Assembly: GCA_965368585.1 (NCBI GenBank)
Contig: CBDUNM010000203.1
Coordinates: 1-7,347, forward strand
Length of the DNA: 7,347 nucleotides
From: JARRQB01 sp965368585
GTDB lineage: Bacteria > Pseudomonadota > Gammaproteobacteria > Chromatiales > Chromatiaceae
Direction of reading: 5' to 3'
Shown: positions 1 to 6,356 of the stretch, in pieces
Position numbering within the stretch: the first letter of the stretch is position 1
Layout of the letters: each line of letters opens with the position of its first letter
Made by a program: the position numbers and the translations under genes
Notes under the pieces: model-generated
Seen by the model: the letters and a program-made list of their open reading frames with translations, nothing else
What the model was told of the DNA's origin: nothing
Database searches by the model: none

Positions 1-975
1 GTGCCCGCCGAGGTGAGGCGGGAATACGAGCCCTCGACGCGCGCGACTGTTCGTCAACCCGCCAGCGCCCCGCCCGCGGCGAGCGCCACCGACACGCGCA
101 GTCCGGTTAAGCGCGTCGAGCGCCCGCCGCAGTTATCGAGCCAGTCGGTCGCGCGCCCGGCGCCTGACAACGTCGAACCTACGCCGCGCCCGCCCGAGAA
201 AAACGTGCAAACGCAGCGTGTCGAGCCTGTCGTAACCCGTAGCAAGGGTCCCGCGCCGAAGCCCGTCAAAGTGGCTCCAAAACCGCCGGTAACAGTCGCC
301 AAGCCCGAAGCCACCGAGTCGGTCGCGAAGGACGTCAAGTCGATCGCGAGTCGGGCGCGGACTACCGCGAAGCAACCGGCGGTGGCCGAGAGTCGCGACG
401 TCACGGAAAAGAAAATCGATGCGGCTGTGGCCGCGTCCGGGGAGTTAACGGACGCCGCTGAAACGCGCCTCGCCATGCTGACGAAACCGGCGCCGGTTGC
501 GCCCAGCGGTCCCGATATCAGTAAGTTGAGCTTCGAATTGGAACACTTGCCGGTCAGTTTCCCCGGGGGTTGGCAACTGGATAAACGTCCTGACCAGGTG
601 GATGGCGAAGTGCGTTGCCTTCTCTACTCGCCCAAACTGGCCATGTTCGACGGCTACGACAAGAGCCGTGTGCAGTTGCAGGTGACTACGCGCGCCGTGG
701 TGGTGAAAGCCGATTCCAACCTGGATGTCAGCTACCCCTACCAGGGACTAAGGATCGACTCGGGTTCGTTGGCCGCGTTTGAACCCCAGTTGCTCAACGA
801 AAACGCCGCCCTGACACGCAAGCCGGTGCAAGCGGCGATGGCCTCGGGGCGACAGTTGACAGTGGCTTTAGGTTTCTGGCCGACCTGGCCAATGACCAAG
901 ACTCAGGAATTAAAAGTCGATCTCAACGGCTTCGCGAAAGCCTACCAGGCGCTGCAAGCGTGCACCGAAGAATAA
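1..975 (+). CDS. Pro/Ala-rich protein with C-terminal FWPTWP domain, 5'-truncated, unknown function
   Basis: I do not recognise this gene. The frame is already open at base 1, and the GTG there is probably an internal Val codon, so the N-terminus is likely missing. Visible residues 1-170 are a low-complexity Pro/Ala/Lys/Arg/Thr-rich stretch, typical of a disordered linker that spans the periplasm or tethers a domain. Residues about 171-324 look folded. This part has a Cys near its start (C206), a Cys four residues from the end (C321), a DGYD motif (217-220) and an FWPTWP motif (292-297). The two Cys could form a disulfide, which would place the domain outside the cytoplasm; this is inference. 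A membrane anchor or signal could lie in the missing upstream part. The gene ends with TAA at 973-975, 43 nt before the haem-sensor gene, with no terminator seen between, so co-transcription is plausible. Coding is well supported, but function is not assignable. Confidence 0.72.
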   Translation: MPAEVRREYEPSTRATVRQPASAPPAASATDTRSPVKRVERPPQLSSQSVARPAPDNVEPTPRPPEKNVQTQRVEPVVTRSKGPAPKPVKVAPKPPVTVAKPEATESVAKDVKSIASRARTTAKQPAVAESRDVTEKKIDAAVAASGELTDAAETRLAMLTKPAPVAPSGPDISKLSFELEHLPVSFPGGWQLDKRPDQVDGEVRCLLYSPKLAMFDGYDKSRVQLQVTTRAVVVKADSNLDVSYPYQGLRIDSGSLAAFEPQLLNENAALTRKPVQAAMASGRQLTVALGFWPTWPMTKTQELKVDLNGFAKAYQALQACTEE

Positions 976-1000
976 TTCCGTGAGGTTCTCGCGGCCAACA

Positions 1001-1007
1001 GAGGGGG
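1001..1007 (+). promoter_or_regulatory. Ribosome binding site of the haem-sensor gene
   Basis: GAGGGGG is the only purine-rich Shine-Dalgarno-like stretch before the ATG at 1019. The 11-nt spacing is slightly long. It supports ATG 1019 as the start, which also gives a protein beginning with a good membrane helix. Confidence 0.5.
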
Positions 1008-1018
1008 TGTAAACCAAT

Positions 1019-1900
1019 ATGGGTCTTAGACTGAAATTCAATCTGATACTGGGCGTGGCGGTGTTGATCGGCATTTCGCTGGCCGGACTTTTTACCTACC
1101 GGTTCCTTCAAAACAATGCCCGCGAAGAAGTCTTGGACAGCGCGCGCATCATGCTGCAAAGCGCGATTGCCGTACGCGGCTACACGGTCGGGGAGATTCG
1201 TCCGTTGCTCGCGCTGCAGCAAAAGCGTCAGTTTCTGCCACAAACCGTACCGGCCTACGCGGCGCACCAGTACGTGACGCAGTTGCAGAAGGAATATCCC
1301 GATTACAGCTACCGCGAAGCGACCCTGAATCCGACCAACCCGGCCGATCGTGCCGTCGATTGGGAGTCGGACATCGTCAACTATTTTCGGCAGAACGAAG
1401 ACAAGACCGAAGTGATCGGCCAGCGGCAGACGCCGACCGGGCCGTCGCTGTACCTGGCCCGACCCATCAAGATCACCGATGCGAAATGTCTGTCGTGTCA
1501 CAGTACCCCCTCCGAGGCACCTGAAACCATGCTGGCCGCCTATGGGCCGGCCAACGGGTTCGGTTGGAAACTCAACGAAATCGTCGGTTCGCAGATCGTC
1601 ACGGTACCCATGAGCGTGCCCCTGGCGCGCGCCCAGGAAACCTTCGTCGTGGTCCTCGGCGTTATCATTGCGGTGTTCGTGCTGTTGGTTATTCTGCTCA
1701 ACGTGTTGCTGAATACCATCGTCGTCAATCCGATCCGGCGCATGTCGGACAAGGCGAATGAAATTAGTATGGGGGCACTCAACGTCGAAGAGCTGGAGAT
1801 ATCCGGCTCGGGAGAAATCGCGACCTTGGGCCAGTCCTTCAACCGCATGCACCGGAGTCTGGCCAGCGCGGTCAAGATGCTGGACGAAATGGAAGAATAA
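1019..1900 (+). CDS. Tll0287-like (DUF3365) haem-c sensor protein with HAMP domain, no output domain
   Basis: This 293-residue protein has two membrane segments, at about residues 8-30 and 209-232. They flank a periplasmic region that ends in a c-type haem motif, CLSCH (157-161). The layout and the context of that motif match the Tll0287-like/DUF3365 family, which adopts a PAS-like fold and binds haem c covalently in sensors of redox state or small ligands. After the second helix comes a HAMP-like module (about 233-285). It has the usual Pro (P238) near its start and a GEIATLGQSFNRM segment in its second helix. The protein stops at residue 293, right after HAMP, without a kinase, GGDEF or chemoreceptor signalling domain. 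Any output must therefore come from a partner; the Ser/Thr kinase downstream is the obvious candidate, by inference. Haem attachment would need the cytochrome c maturation machinery in the periplasm. Family assignment is from recall of sequence features, without a search. Confidence 0.85.
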   Translation: MGLRLKFNLILGVAVLIGISLAGLFTYRFLQNNAREEVLDSARIMLQSAIAVRGYTVGEIRPLLALQQKRQFLPQTVPAYAAHQYVTQLQKEYPDYSYREATLNPTNPADRAVDWESDIVNYFRQNEDKTEVIGQRQTPTGPSLYLARPIKITDAKCLSCHSTPSEAPETMLAAYGPANGFGWKLNEIVGSQIVTVPMSVPLARAQETFVVVLGVIIAVFVLLVILLNVLLNTIVVNPIRRMSDKANEISMGALNVEELEISGSGEIATLGQSFNRMHRSLASAVKMLDEMEE

Positions 1901-1928
1901 CCGGCTTACGCGGCGTGCGAATCGCGCA

Positions 1929-1972
1929 TTTTGCGGGTTTTTGCGGGTACTTTGGTAAATATTAGCGGGTAC
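1929..1972 (+). repeat. Short direct repeats (TTTTGCGGGT x2, GCGGGTAC x2) upstream of the kinase gene
   Basis: TTTTGCGGGT occurs twice in exact tandem (1929-1938 and 1939-1948). The core returns as GCGGGTAC at 1943-1950 and 1965-1972. The core starts (1933, 1943, 1965) are 10 and 22 bp apart, close to one and two helical turns. Such spacing suits a protein binding one face of the DNA, so this may be an operator or activator site for the kinase gene. No regulator is identifiable. Confidence 0.4.
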
Positions 1973-2012
1973 GAGTCGACATATTTCCGGCAACGCGGGC
2001 GGCGATCTACTC

Positions 2013-2018
2013 TAAAAT
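2013..2018 (+). promoter_or_regulatory. Possible -10 box for the kinase gene
   Basis: TAAAAT matches the sigma-70 -10 consensus at five of six positions, but no good -35 box lies 16-18 bp upstream. If real, transcription would begin near 2025. That falls at the first possible ATG and argues for translation starting at the later ATG at 2055. The missing -35 might be compensated by an activator at the 1929-1972 repeats. Weak evidence. Confidence 0.25.
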
Positions 2019-2054
2019 GCACGCATGACGAGACGAGACCAAGAGCTGACAAAG

Positions 2055-3449
2055 ATGGCCATACCGCAGTGGATCGGCAAATACGAGATCCGCGGTTTGG
2101 TCGGCGAAGGCGGCATGGGCGTCGTCTACCGCGGCTACGACCACGATATCGATCGCTTGGTCGCGGTCAAGGTCCTGCACCCGCATTTGCACGACAAGAA
2201 CCTGATTCAGCGCTTCAAGCACGAAGCACGCGCCGCAGCGCGCTGCGCGCACCGCAACATCGTGACCGTGTTCGACTTCGGCACCACCGACGAAGTGCCC
2301 TACATGGTCATGGAGTTCGTCGAAGGGATCGATCTGCGCACCTTCCTCAAGACCGAGAGTAGCCTGACCATTCGCCAGAGCTGCGATATCGTTCTGCAGG
2401 TATTGAAGGCATTGGCCTACGCGCATCGGCACGGTGTGGTGCATCGCGATATCAAGCCCGGCAATATCCTGTTGCTGGAAGACGGACTGGTCAAGGTGGC
2501 CGATTTCGGGGTCGCCAAGATCGACACCTCTGAATTGACGCACGTCGGCGATATGATCGGAACGCCGAATTATATGTCGCCGGAGGCGCAGGTCGGCGCC
2601 GTCGTCGACGGCAGATCCGACCTCTACGCCTTGGGCGTCGTGCTGCTGGAGCTTATCTGTGGCAAGCGCCCCACGAAAACGCAGCAAATCGATTCCGACG
2701 CCCGCAAGTTGTTGGCCGGCGCAACCTTGAGCAGAGGCGAGTGCTCTCAATTCGCCACCTTGTTCGACAAGGCATTGGCCGCGCATCCCGACGATCGTTT
2801 CCAAAACGCGGACGAGTTTGCCGACGCTTTGAAACAGGCCTTGTCGCTGGAGCCGGTGTACCAGCCCGACACGCAACAGCTGGCCGCGACGGTGATTCAA
2901 TCCCGGACGCAGGCGGAGCGGCTCAAACAGCAGGCAGCCAACAGTCACAAATTGGGCAGCAATGCGTCGCAGTTCAGCCTCACGCACGACGCGACCACCG
3001 AGATCAGCAAAGAGCTTTCTCCCTACCTGGGCCCCGTCTCCGCGTACGTCGTGAAATCCGCCTCGCAGAAGAGCCAGACATTCGATGAACTCGTCGCGCG
3101 CCTGTCGGAGAAGATTCCGAACCTGGAAGAACGCCAACGGTTTATCACGACTCTGGAAAAGCGCGGTCTGCGAAAACTGGCGTTGCATATACCAAGTTCC
3201 GCCGCCAACAGTTCAGAGGCCAGTGCAGGTTCCGATGGTGCGGTAAATTCGGCGCCGAATGCTCCTGTCAGTTTTTCACTCGAGCAGTTGGAGTCGGTGG
3301 CCAACGAACTGGTGGTGCACGTGGGACCCTTGGCGACGCGGCTGGTTCAGCGCACCGCGAAACGTGCTTCCAGTCTCAAACACCTGCGCCAGCTCCTGGC
3401 GGAACACATCACAGATCCCGCCGAGCGCCAGCGTTTCTCGATCAAATAG
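2055..3449 (+). CDS. Hanks-type Ser/Thr protein kinase with duplicated C-terminal module
   Basis: This is a complete eukaryotic-like Ser/Thr kinase, 464 residues from ATG 2055. The kinase domain (about 9-260) has all key elements: glycine loop GEGGMG (17-22), Lys39 in VAVK, helix-C Glu57, HRD (130-132) with Lys134 and Asn137, DFG (150-152), SPE in place of APE (175-177), and the Asp of SDLYALG (189). It should therefore be catalytically active. No membrane helix or PASTA repeat is seen, so it is probably cytosolic. The tail has two matching 44-residue segments, 320-363 and 418-461, sharing E-L, G-P and ERQRF positions; they may be docking or regulatory modules. An upstream ATG at 2025 would add ten residues, but it lacks a Shine-Dalgarno and sits at the predicted transcription start; the conserved-looking N-terminus fits 2055. 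Being next to the HAMP sensor suggests a shared pathway. The substrate is unknown. Confidence 0.93.
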   Translation: MAIPQWIGKYEIRGLVGEGGMGVVYRGYDHDIDRLVAVKVLHPHLHDKNLIQRFKHEARAAARCAHRNIVTVFDFGTTDEVPYMVMEFVEGIDLRTFLKTESSLTIRQSCDIVLQVLKALAYAHRHGVVHRDIKPGNILLLEDGLVKVADFGVAKIDTSELTHVGDMIGTPNYMSPEAQVGAVVDGRSDLYALGVVLLELICGKRPTKTQQIDSDARKLLAGATLSRGECSQFATLFDKALAAHPDDRFQNADEFADALKQALSLEPVYQPDTQQLAATVIQSRTQAERLKQQAANSHKLGSNASQFSLTHDATTEISKELSPYLGPVSAYVVKSASQKSQTFDELVARLSEKIPNLEERQRFITTLEKRGLRKLALHIPSSAANSSEASAGSDGAVNSAPNAPVSFSLEQLESVANELVVHVGPLATRLVQRTAKRASSLKHLRQLLAEHITDPAERQRFSIK

Positions 3450-3719
3450 ACCTCGCTGATCGTATTCCCGCGAGCGACCCGCGAGAACGTCGCCCCTTCG
3501 GTAGAGCGTTGTCGCACAACAATCATCGTCAGCTGTAGCAGTCGAGCTCTTTCGTCGATGTGCGTGCGGTAATAAGCGCAGCGGCTAGCCTGCATGTTGC
3601 ACCAGTATCCGGGATGATCGCGCCGAACAGGTGCGGCTGGACGCCGCTGTGGAGCGAAAGGCATAGCTGTCGCTACGACTTGAGTGAACAGCCAGTGCAG
3701 GCGTGCCTGGACAAACGAG

Positions 3720-3740
3720 GGCCCGGATAGATCCTGGGCC
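3720..3740 (+). repeat. Inverted repeat (hairpin), 8-bp stem
   Basis: GGCCC then GGA (3720-3727) can pair with TCC, a single bulged T, then GGGCC (3732-3740), leaving a TAGA tetraloop. No T-run follows, so it is not a classical terminator. Confidence 0.4.
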
Positions 3741-3790
3741 GGTCACCAACCGTACCCTGCGGAAAACCCCGGAAAAAGAGGATGCGAAGC

Positions 3791-3817
3791 GGCTACATCG
3801 GGTTTCGGTATGTGGCC
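3791..3817 (+). repeat. Inverted repeat (hairpin), 8-bp stem with one wobble
   Basis: GGCTACAT (3791-3798) pairs with ATGTGGCC (3810-3817), with one T-G wobble and an 11-nt loop. It has no T tract after it. It is one of several stems in this gene-free stretch. Confidence 0.35.
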
Positions 3818-4055
3818 CATGATCGGCCGGTGCGACATACAGGCTAGAGGCTGTCCTCCCGGTTTCAAACTCCGCATGCGATCGTCGTCGAGTAAAGGAA
3901 TGCGCGATACAAGTTCACAGATTCGACGTAAACGATTACCGAGGAATGACCCTGCCGGGCTGCTTGAATTGGCGTATTCCTGAACGTCGCGTCAGACCTT
4001 TGCAATGAACCAAACGAAACCGGATGGCCGAGGCCTTGTCAGCGACGTCGGGAAT

Positions 4056-4102
4056 CTGAGCCGCTCTATTCACGTCCAGTCCATCGGGAGACGGCGGCTC
4101 AG
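4056..4102 (+). repeat. Perfect 9-bp inverted repeat in the leader region
   Basis: CTGAGCCGC (4056-4064) and GCGGCTCAG (4094-4102) are exact reverse complements around a 29-nt loop. This is the longest perfect stem in the intergenic region. It could be part of a structured RNA or a palindromic protein site with a wide spacer. No function is assigned. Confidence 0.5.
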
Positions 4103-4144
4103 TCTCACCACCAAGCGTGGTTACTGCGTAACCGAGCCGGTTGT

Positions 4145-4179
4145 CCGGTGCAGGCACCTCAATGGGTGCCAGCGACCGG
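4145..4179 (+). repeat. Two-part hairpin (5-bp outer and 6-bp inner stem)
   Basis: The outer stem pairs CCGGT (4145-4149) with ACCGG (4175-4179). A small internal loop (GCA opposite AGCG) leads to the inner stem, GGCACC (4153-4158) with GGTGCC (4165-4170), closed by a TCAATG loop. Two stacked perfect stems in 35 nt suggest RNA structure about 210 nt ahead of the tyrosinase start. Confidence 0.45.
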
Positions 4180-4374
4180 TAATTGAGAAATGCGTGAGCA
4201 AAGCCTCATATCGGATAAAGGTTCACGTGACCGTTCGCTGCAGGGAAGCAGCAGTCGAGCCTACAGGGGGGTTATCACGGCGTGTCACTGAAAGCTTTTC
4301 CCGGCGGGAGGCACGGGAAACGCGAGGCTTTATTTGTGGTTCTCTTAACAAGCGGTTCGAACGCGAGAACGTCC

Positions 4375-4381
4375 AAGGAGG
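4375..4381 (+). promoter_or_regulatory. Strong Shine-Dalgarno of the tyrosinase-like gene
   Basis: AAGGAGG lies 8 nt before ATG 4390, close to ideal. It decides the start against the upstream in-frame ATG at 4282, which has no such site and would place 36 residues ahead of the signal sequence. Confidence 0.85.
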
Positions 4382-4389
4382 ACATCTGC

Positions 4390-5595
4390 ATGAAACACCT
4401 ATCACGACTGAGTATTTTGCTGATTGCCGTGGCGATATTGATCACCACGGGTTGTACCACCGGCATCCAGGACGGTATGCGCGTCGCTGCCCAGAACAGC
4501 AGCGTGAGACCCTCGGGCTATGTCACGTCTCCACCCCAGCCGGGCGCCAAGGTCCGAGTGCAGGCTCGACATCCTGCCACCGGTGCTTGGATCACCTTGC
4601 GTGACAACATCAATATCAAAAGCAACTCGACATGGACGACCAAAGACGGCACCAAGCTCTATGCCTGGGATGCCGGCAATATGGCCGTCCCGAATGCGTA
4701 TTGGCTAGCCGGGACCGGCGGTTCGTATGCCCGCCTGCGTGCGCAGTGGTACACGGGCACCACTTGGTACAATACGCTGGTTGCGCGCGGAGACTGGCTG
4801 CAGTGTTTTCTGGAAAACTACAACGACCAGGGCAATACCCTTTCTTACATGCTGGCCAATTGCTTTTCTCATCGTGGCGAGGCGTATGTATATACTGCGG
4901 GATACCGTGAAGGGCCTGCCAGCTGCGGAGCACCCGCGGCGGGGTTGGCCAAGACCAACGGTCACTACATGATCAACCAGGTGCCCAGTTGCGCGCGCAC
5001 CATCATCAGCAACCGCATGCGTGAGAAGATCGACGAACAGAATATCCTGCTGCACTACGAGATCAGCCACAGTACGACCAACGCCGCTTCCAAGGACACC
5101 TTGCCGAACGACGCGGCAAATACCTGCAATCGCCAGCCGGGGGCCGACGGTTCGTGTGAACTCGGTGGTTTCTTCGGCGGCCACGAGCGCTACATCCGTC
5201 GCATGGAACGACATGTCATGGTGTACGACTACCCGTGGATGCCCAAGGGTAAGATTCCGGCGTGGAATGGCAGCACCTGGATTCCGACGCAGTTTCAAAA
5301 TGCCGAAGTGTCACCCAACGGCAGTTGCGAGAGCTGGACCTGCGCCGGCTGGCGATCCGACCCGATTGCCGATTCGACGCCGAACGCATTCAAACCGGTG
5401 TCCGCCAGCCCTGCCAACGTCTGTTCGTTCGCCAGCACAGATGCCGTGGCCGTGGCGGTGAACGGCTGGCATTCGTCGGGTCACGTATCGACGGGGGGCC
5501 ATTTCGGCACCTTCGATTCACCGGCCAACCCGTTGTTCTTCCTTTGGCATAACGCGATCAACGACGTGTGGGTCGACTATCGCAATTGTCCTTAG
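4390..5595 (+). CDS. Exported tyrosinase-like copper protein with atypical CuA site
   Basis: This 401-residue protein starts with an export signal (KHLSR, then a hydrophobic stretch at 7-18) ending TTGC22. That resembles a lipoprotein signal, though Thr at -3 is atypical, so simple secretion is possible. The C-terminus carries a tyrosinase-family CuB site: H361, H365, a GG pair (369-370), an SPANPLFFLWH segment and H387. It aligns without gaps to the classical pattern, with W386 replacing the first His of the usual His-His pair. CuA is less clear. GGHERYIRRMER (H265) matches the third-ligand motif, but the position nine residues before it, normally His, is C256. H222 and H227 (HYEISH) are candidate first ligands. 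Ten Cys after C22 suggest disulfides in an oxidising compartment. Residues about 36-150 match nothing I recognise. Classical members oxidise phenols or o-diphenols with O2; activity here is unproven. A 37-nt gap to the next gene suggests an operon. Confidence 0.85.
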   Translation: MKHLSRLSILLIAVAILITTGCTTGIQDGMRVAAQNSSVRPSGYVTSPPQPGAKVRVQARHPATGAWITLRDNINIKSNSTWTTKDGTKLYAWDAGNMAVPNAYWLAGTGGSYARLRAQWYTGTTWYNTLVARGDWLQCFLENYNDQGNTLSYMLANCFSHRGEAYVYTAGYREGPASCGAPAAGLAKTNGHYMINQVPSCARTIISNRMREKIDEQNILLHYEISHSTTNAASKDTLPNDAANTCNRQPGADGSCELGGFFGGHERYIRRMERHVMVYDYPWMPKGKIPAWNGSTWIPTQFQNAEVSPNGSCESWTCAGWRSDPIADSTPNAFKPVSASPANVCSFASTDAVAVAVNGWHSSGHVSTGGHFGTFDSPANPLFFLWHNAINDVWVDYRNCP

Positions 5596-5619
5596 CCTTG
5601 GACGTGGACTGACCATGTC

Positions 5620-5626
5620 GGGAGAG
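5620..5626 (+). promoter_or_regulatory. Ribosome binding site of the partner protein gene
   Basis: GGGAGAG sits 6 nt before ATG 5633. It favours that start over ATG 5615, which has no purine-rich stretch before it and would put six residues ahead of the MKKT signal start. Confidence 0.6.
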
Positions 5627-5632
5627 ACATTG

Positions 5633-6340
5633 ATGAAGAAAACCTTTCTGATCATACTGGCGGTGACAGGGCTGAGCGGCTTCACCTTGTGGCATCTGTA
5701 TACGGTGAAAGCCGCCGACGCATCACGCGGCGACCTTACGACGCAGACGTCGTCGGTCGATTTAGCCAAGGAGCCGGTTGCGCAAGCGGATGTAACTCAG
5801 GCCGGATCCGTGCCGGCGTCGACGGAGCAGCCGGGGGGTGATGAGCCGACAGATGCGAGTACTGCTGTGAGGCTAGCGACCACCGGAGCCACGGTAAACG
5901 CACCGACGCTCGAGGCCGGTGTAGACCGGGCGACGGCCGATTTCGTCGCCAGCGGTAAACCCGAAGCGATACAGGCGTACTTTGCCGAACGCCGGCGTGC
6001 GCGTGCCGCACTCATGCAGCAGGAAATGAGCTGGGAGAGCGAGGACCGTGCCTGGTCCGAAGATCTGCAGCGGCGTTTCGAAGAGGCGGAGAAAATCGTG
6101 CCGGGACTCGGCGGTGTTGCGGTATCGCAAGCCGATTGCCGCGAAACCATCTGTGCTTTGCATATCTGGTTCGAAGGCGATTCGGGTTATCGGGAACTGG
6201 CGCCGTATGTCGACAATATCGGTATGGTCCTGGGTTCGGAGGCCTGGGTGCATCACGATGCGGACCCCAACGTCGCGATTGTATATATCGCGAAACCCGA
6301 TACCAAATTGCCGGATCTCGAGAAGACGAGCGAAGGCTAG
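5633..6340 (+). CDS. Membrane-anchored or exported protein with C-x4-C pair, tyrosinase-operon partner of unknown function
   Basis: I do not recognise this 235-residue protein. It begins MKKT followed by one hydrophobic segment (about 5-25) that could be a signal peptide or an uncleaved anchor. Next is a Thr/Ala/Ser/Gly-rich linker (about 30-95), then a helical, charged segment (about 98-155, rich in Arg, Glu and Ala). The C-terminal domain is compact, with a DCRETIC motif (C169 and C174) followed by a probable beta-strand (ALHIWFEG) and another near the end (VAIVYIAK). The only two Cys are four residues apart, so a disulfide in the periplasm or a metal site is possible. It begins 37 nt after the tyrosinase-like gene and ends just before a terminator, so the two are probably co-transcribed. 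A role as chaperone, copper-loading helper or redox partner for the tyrosinase is only a hypothesis. It does not visibly resemble the Streptomyces MelC1 caddie. Confidence 0.82.
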   Translation: MKKTFLIILAVTGLSGFTLWHLYTVKAADASRGDLTTQTSSVDLAKEPVAQADVTQAGSVPASTEQPGGDEPTDASTAVRLATTGATVNAPTLEAGVDRATADFVASGKPEAIQAYFAERRRARAALMQQEMSWESEDRAWSEDLQRRFEEAEKIVPGLGGVAVSQADCRETICALHIWFEGDSGYRELAPYVDNIGMVLGSEAWVHHDADPNVAIVYIAKPDTKLPDLEKTSEG

Positions 6341-6356
6341 AACGTTCAAGAAGTTT

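Larger units (their letters stand above)
3450..4389. other. Long intergenic region with several inverted repeats, no convincing gene
   Basis: About 940 nt separate the kinase from the tyrosinase-like gene. Open frames here (for example + 3684-3983 and + 4005-4604) have Arg/Cys-rich, low-plausibility translations, no ribosome binding sites and no recognisable domain. Notable inverted repeats lie at 3720-3740, 3791-3817, 4056-4102, 4145-4179 and 4297-4320. No clear terminator follows the kinase. A TTGAGA at 4183-4188 lies 17 bp before TCATAT (4206-4211), but this is a poor promoter match. The region may contain a long structured 5' leader for the tyrosinase operon, a small RNA gene, or a decayed element. 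Which one cannot be told from the sequence alone. Confidence 0.5.

Noticed and set aside
1487..1501. CXXCH motif read as an electron-transfer cytochrome c
   Set aside because: A single haem site between two membrane helices, followed by HAMP, fits a signalling protein of the DUF3365 type better than a respiratory cytochrome.
923..1993. Minus-strand open frame (356 codons) opposite the haem-sensor gene
   Set aside because: The + strand here encodes a recognisable CXXCH/HAMP membrane protein. The minus translation is His/Arg/Gln-rich with no motif, as expected of a shadow frame.
2007..3188. Long minus-strand open frame (393 codons) opposite the kinase gene
   Set aside because: It is a codon-bias shadow of a kinase with every catalytic motif. 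Its translation shows no domain, and a gene wholly antisense to the kinase is not supported.
3684..3983. Plus-strand open frame of 99 codons in the intergenic region
   Set aside because: Its composition looks non-coding, it has no Shine-Dalgarno, and inverted repeats run through it. It is not annotated as a gene.
3830..4180. Possible group II intron remnant (GTGCGAC at 3829-3835 resembles an intron 5' end)
   Set aside because: No domain V consensus hairpin, no reverse-transcriptase motif in any frame and no second boundary could be found. A seven-base match is expected by chance.
4297..4320. TTTCCCG/CGGGAAA inverted repeat as a terminator
   Set aside because: The 7-bp stem is not followed by a T tract on either strand. 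It is kept only as part of the structured leader description.
4282..4389. Upstream ATG extension of the tyrosinase-like protein
   Set aside because: It would place 36 residues before a good signal sequence, whereas ATG 4390 has an ideal AAGGAGG 8 nt upstream.
4005..4604. Plus-strand open frame of 199 codons overlapping the tyrosinase start
   Set aside because: It overlaps the signal peptide and N-terminal coding region of the tyrosinase-like gene in another frame. It has no ribosome binding site, and its translation is Arg/Cys-rich without recognisable features.
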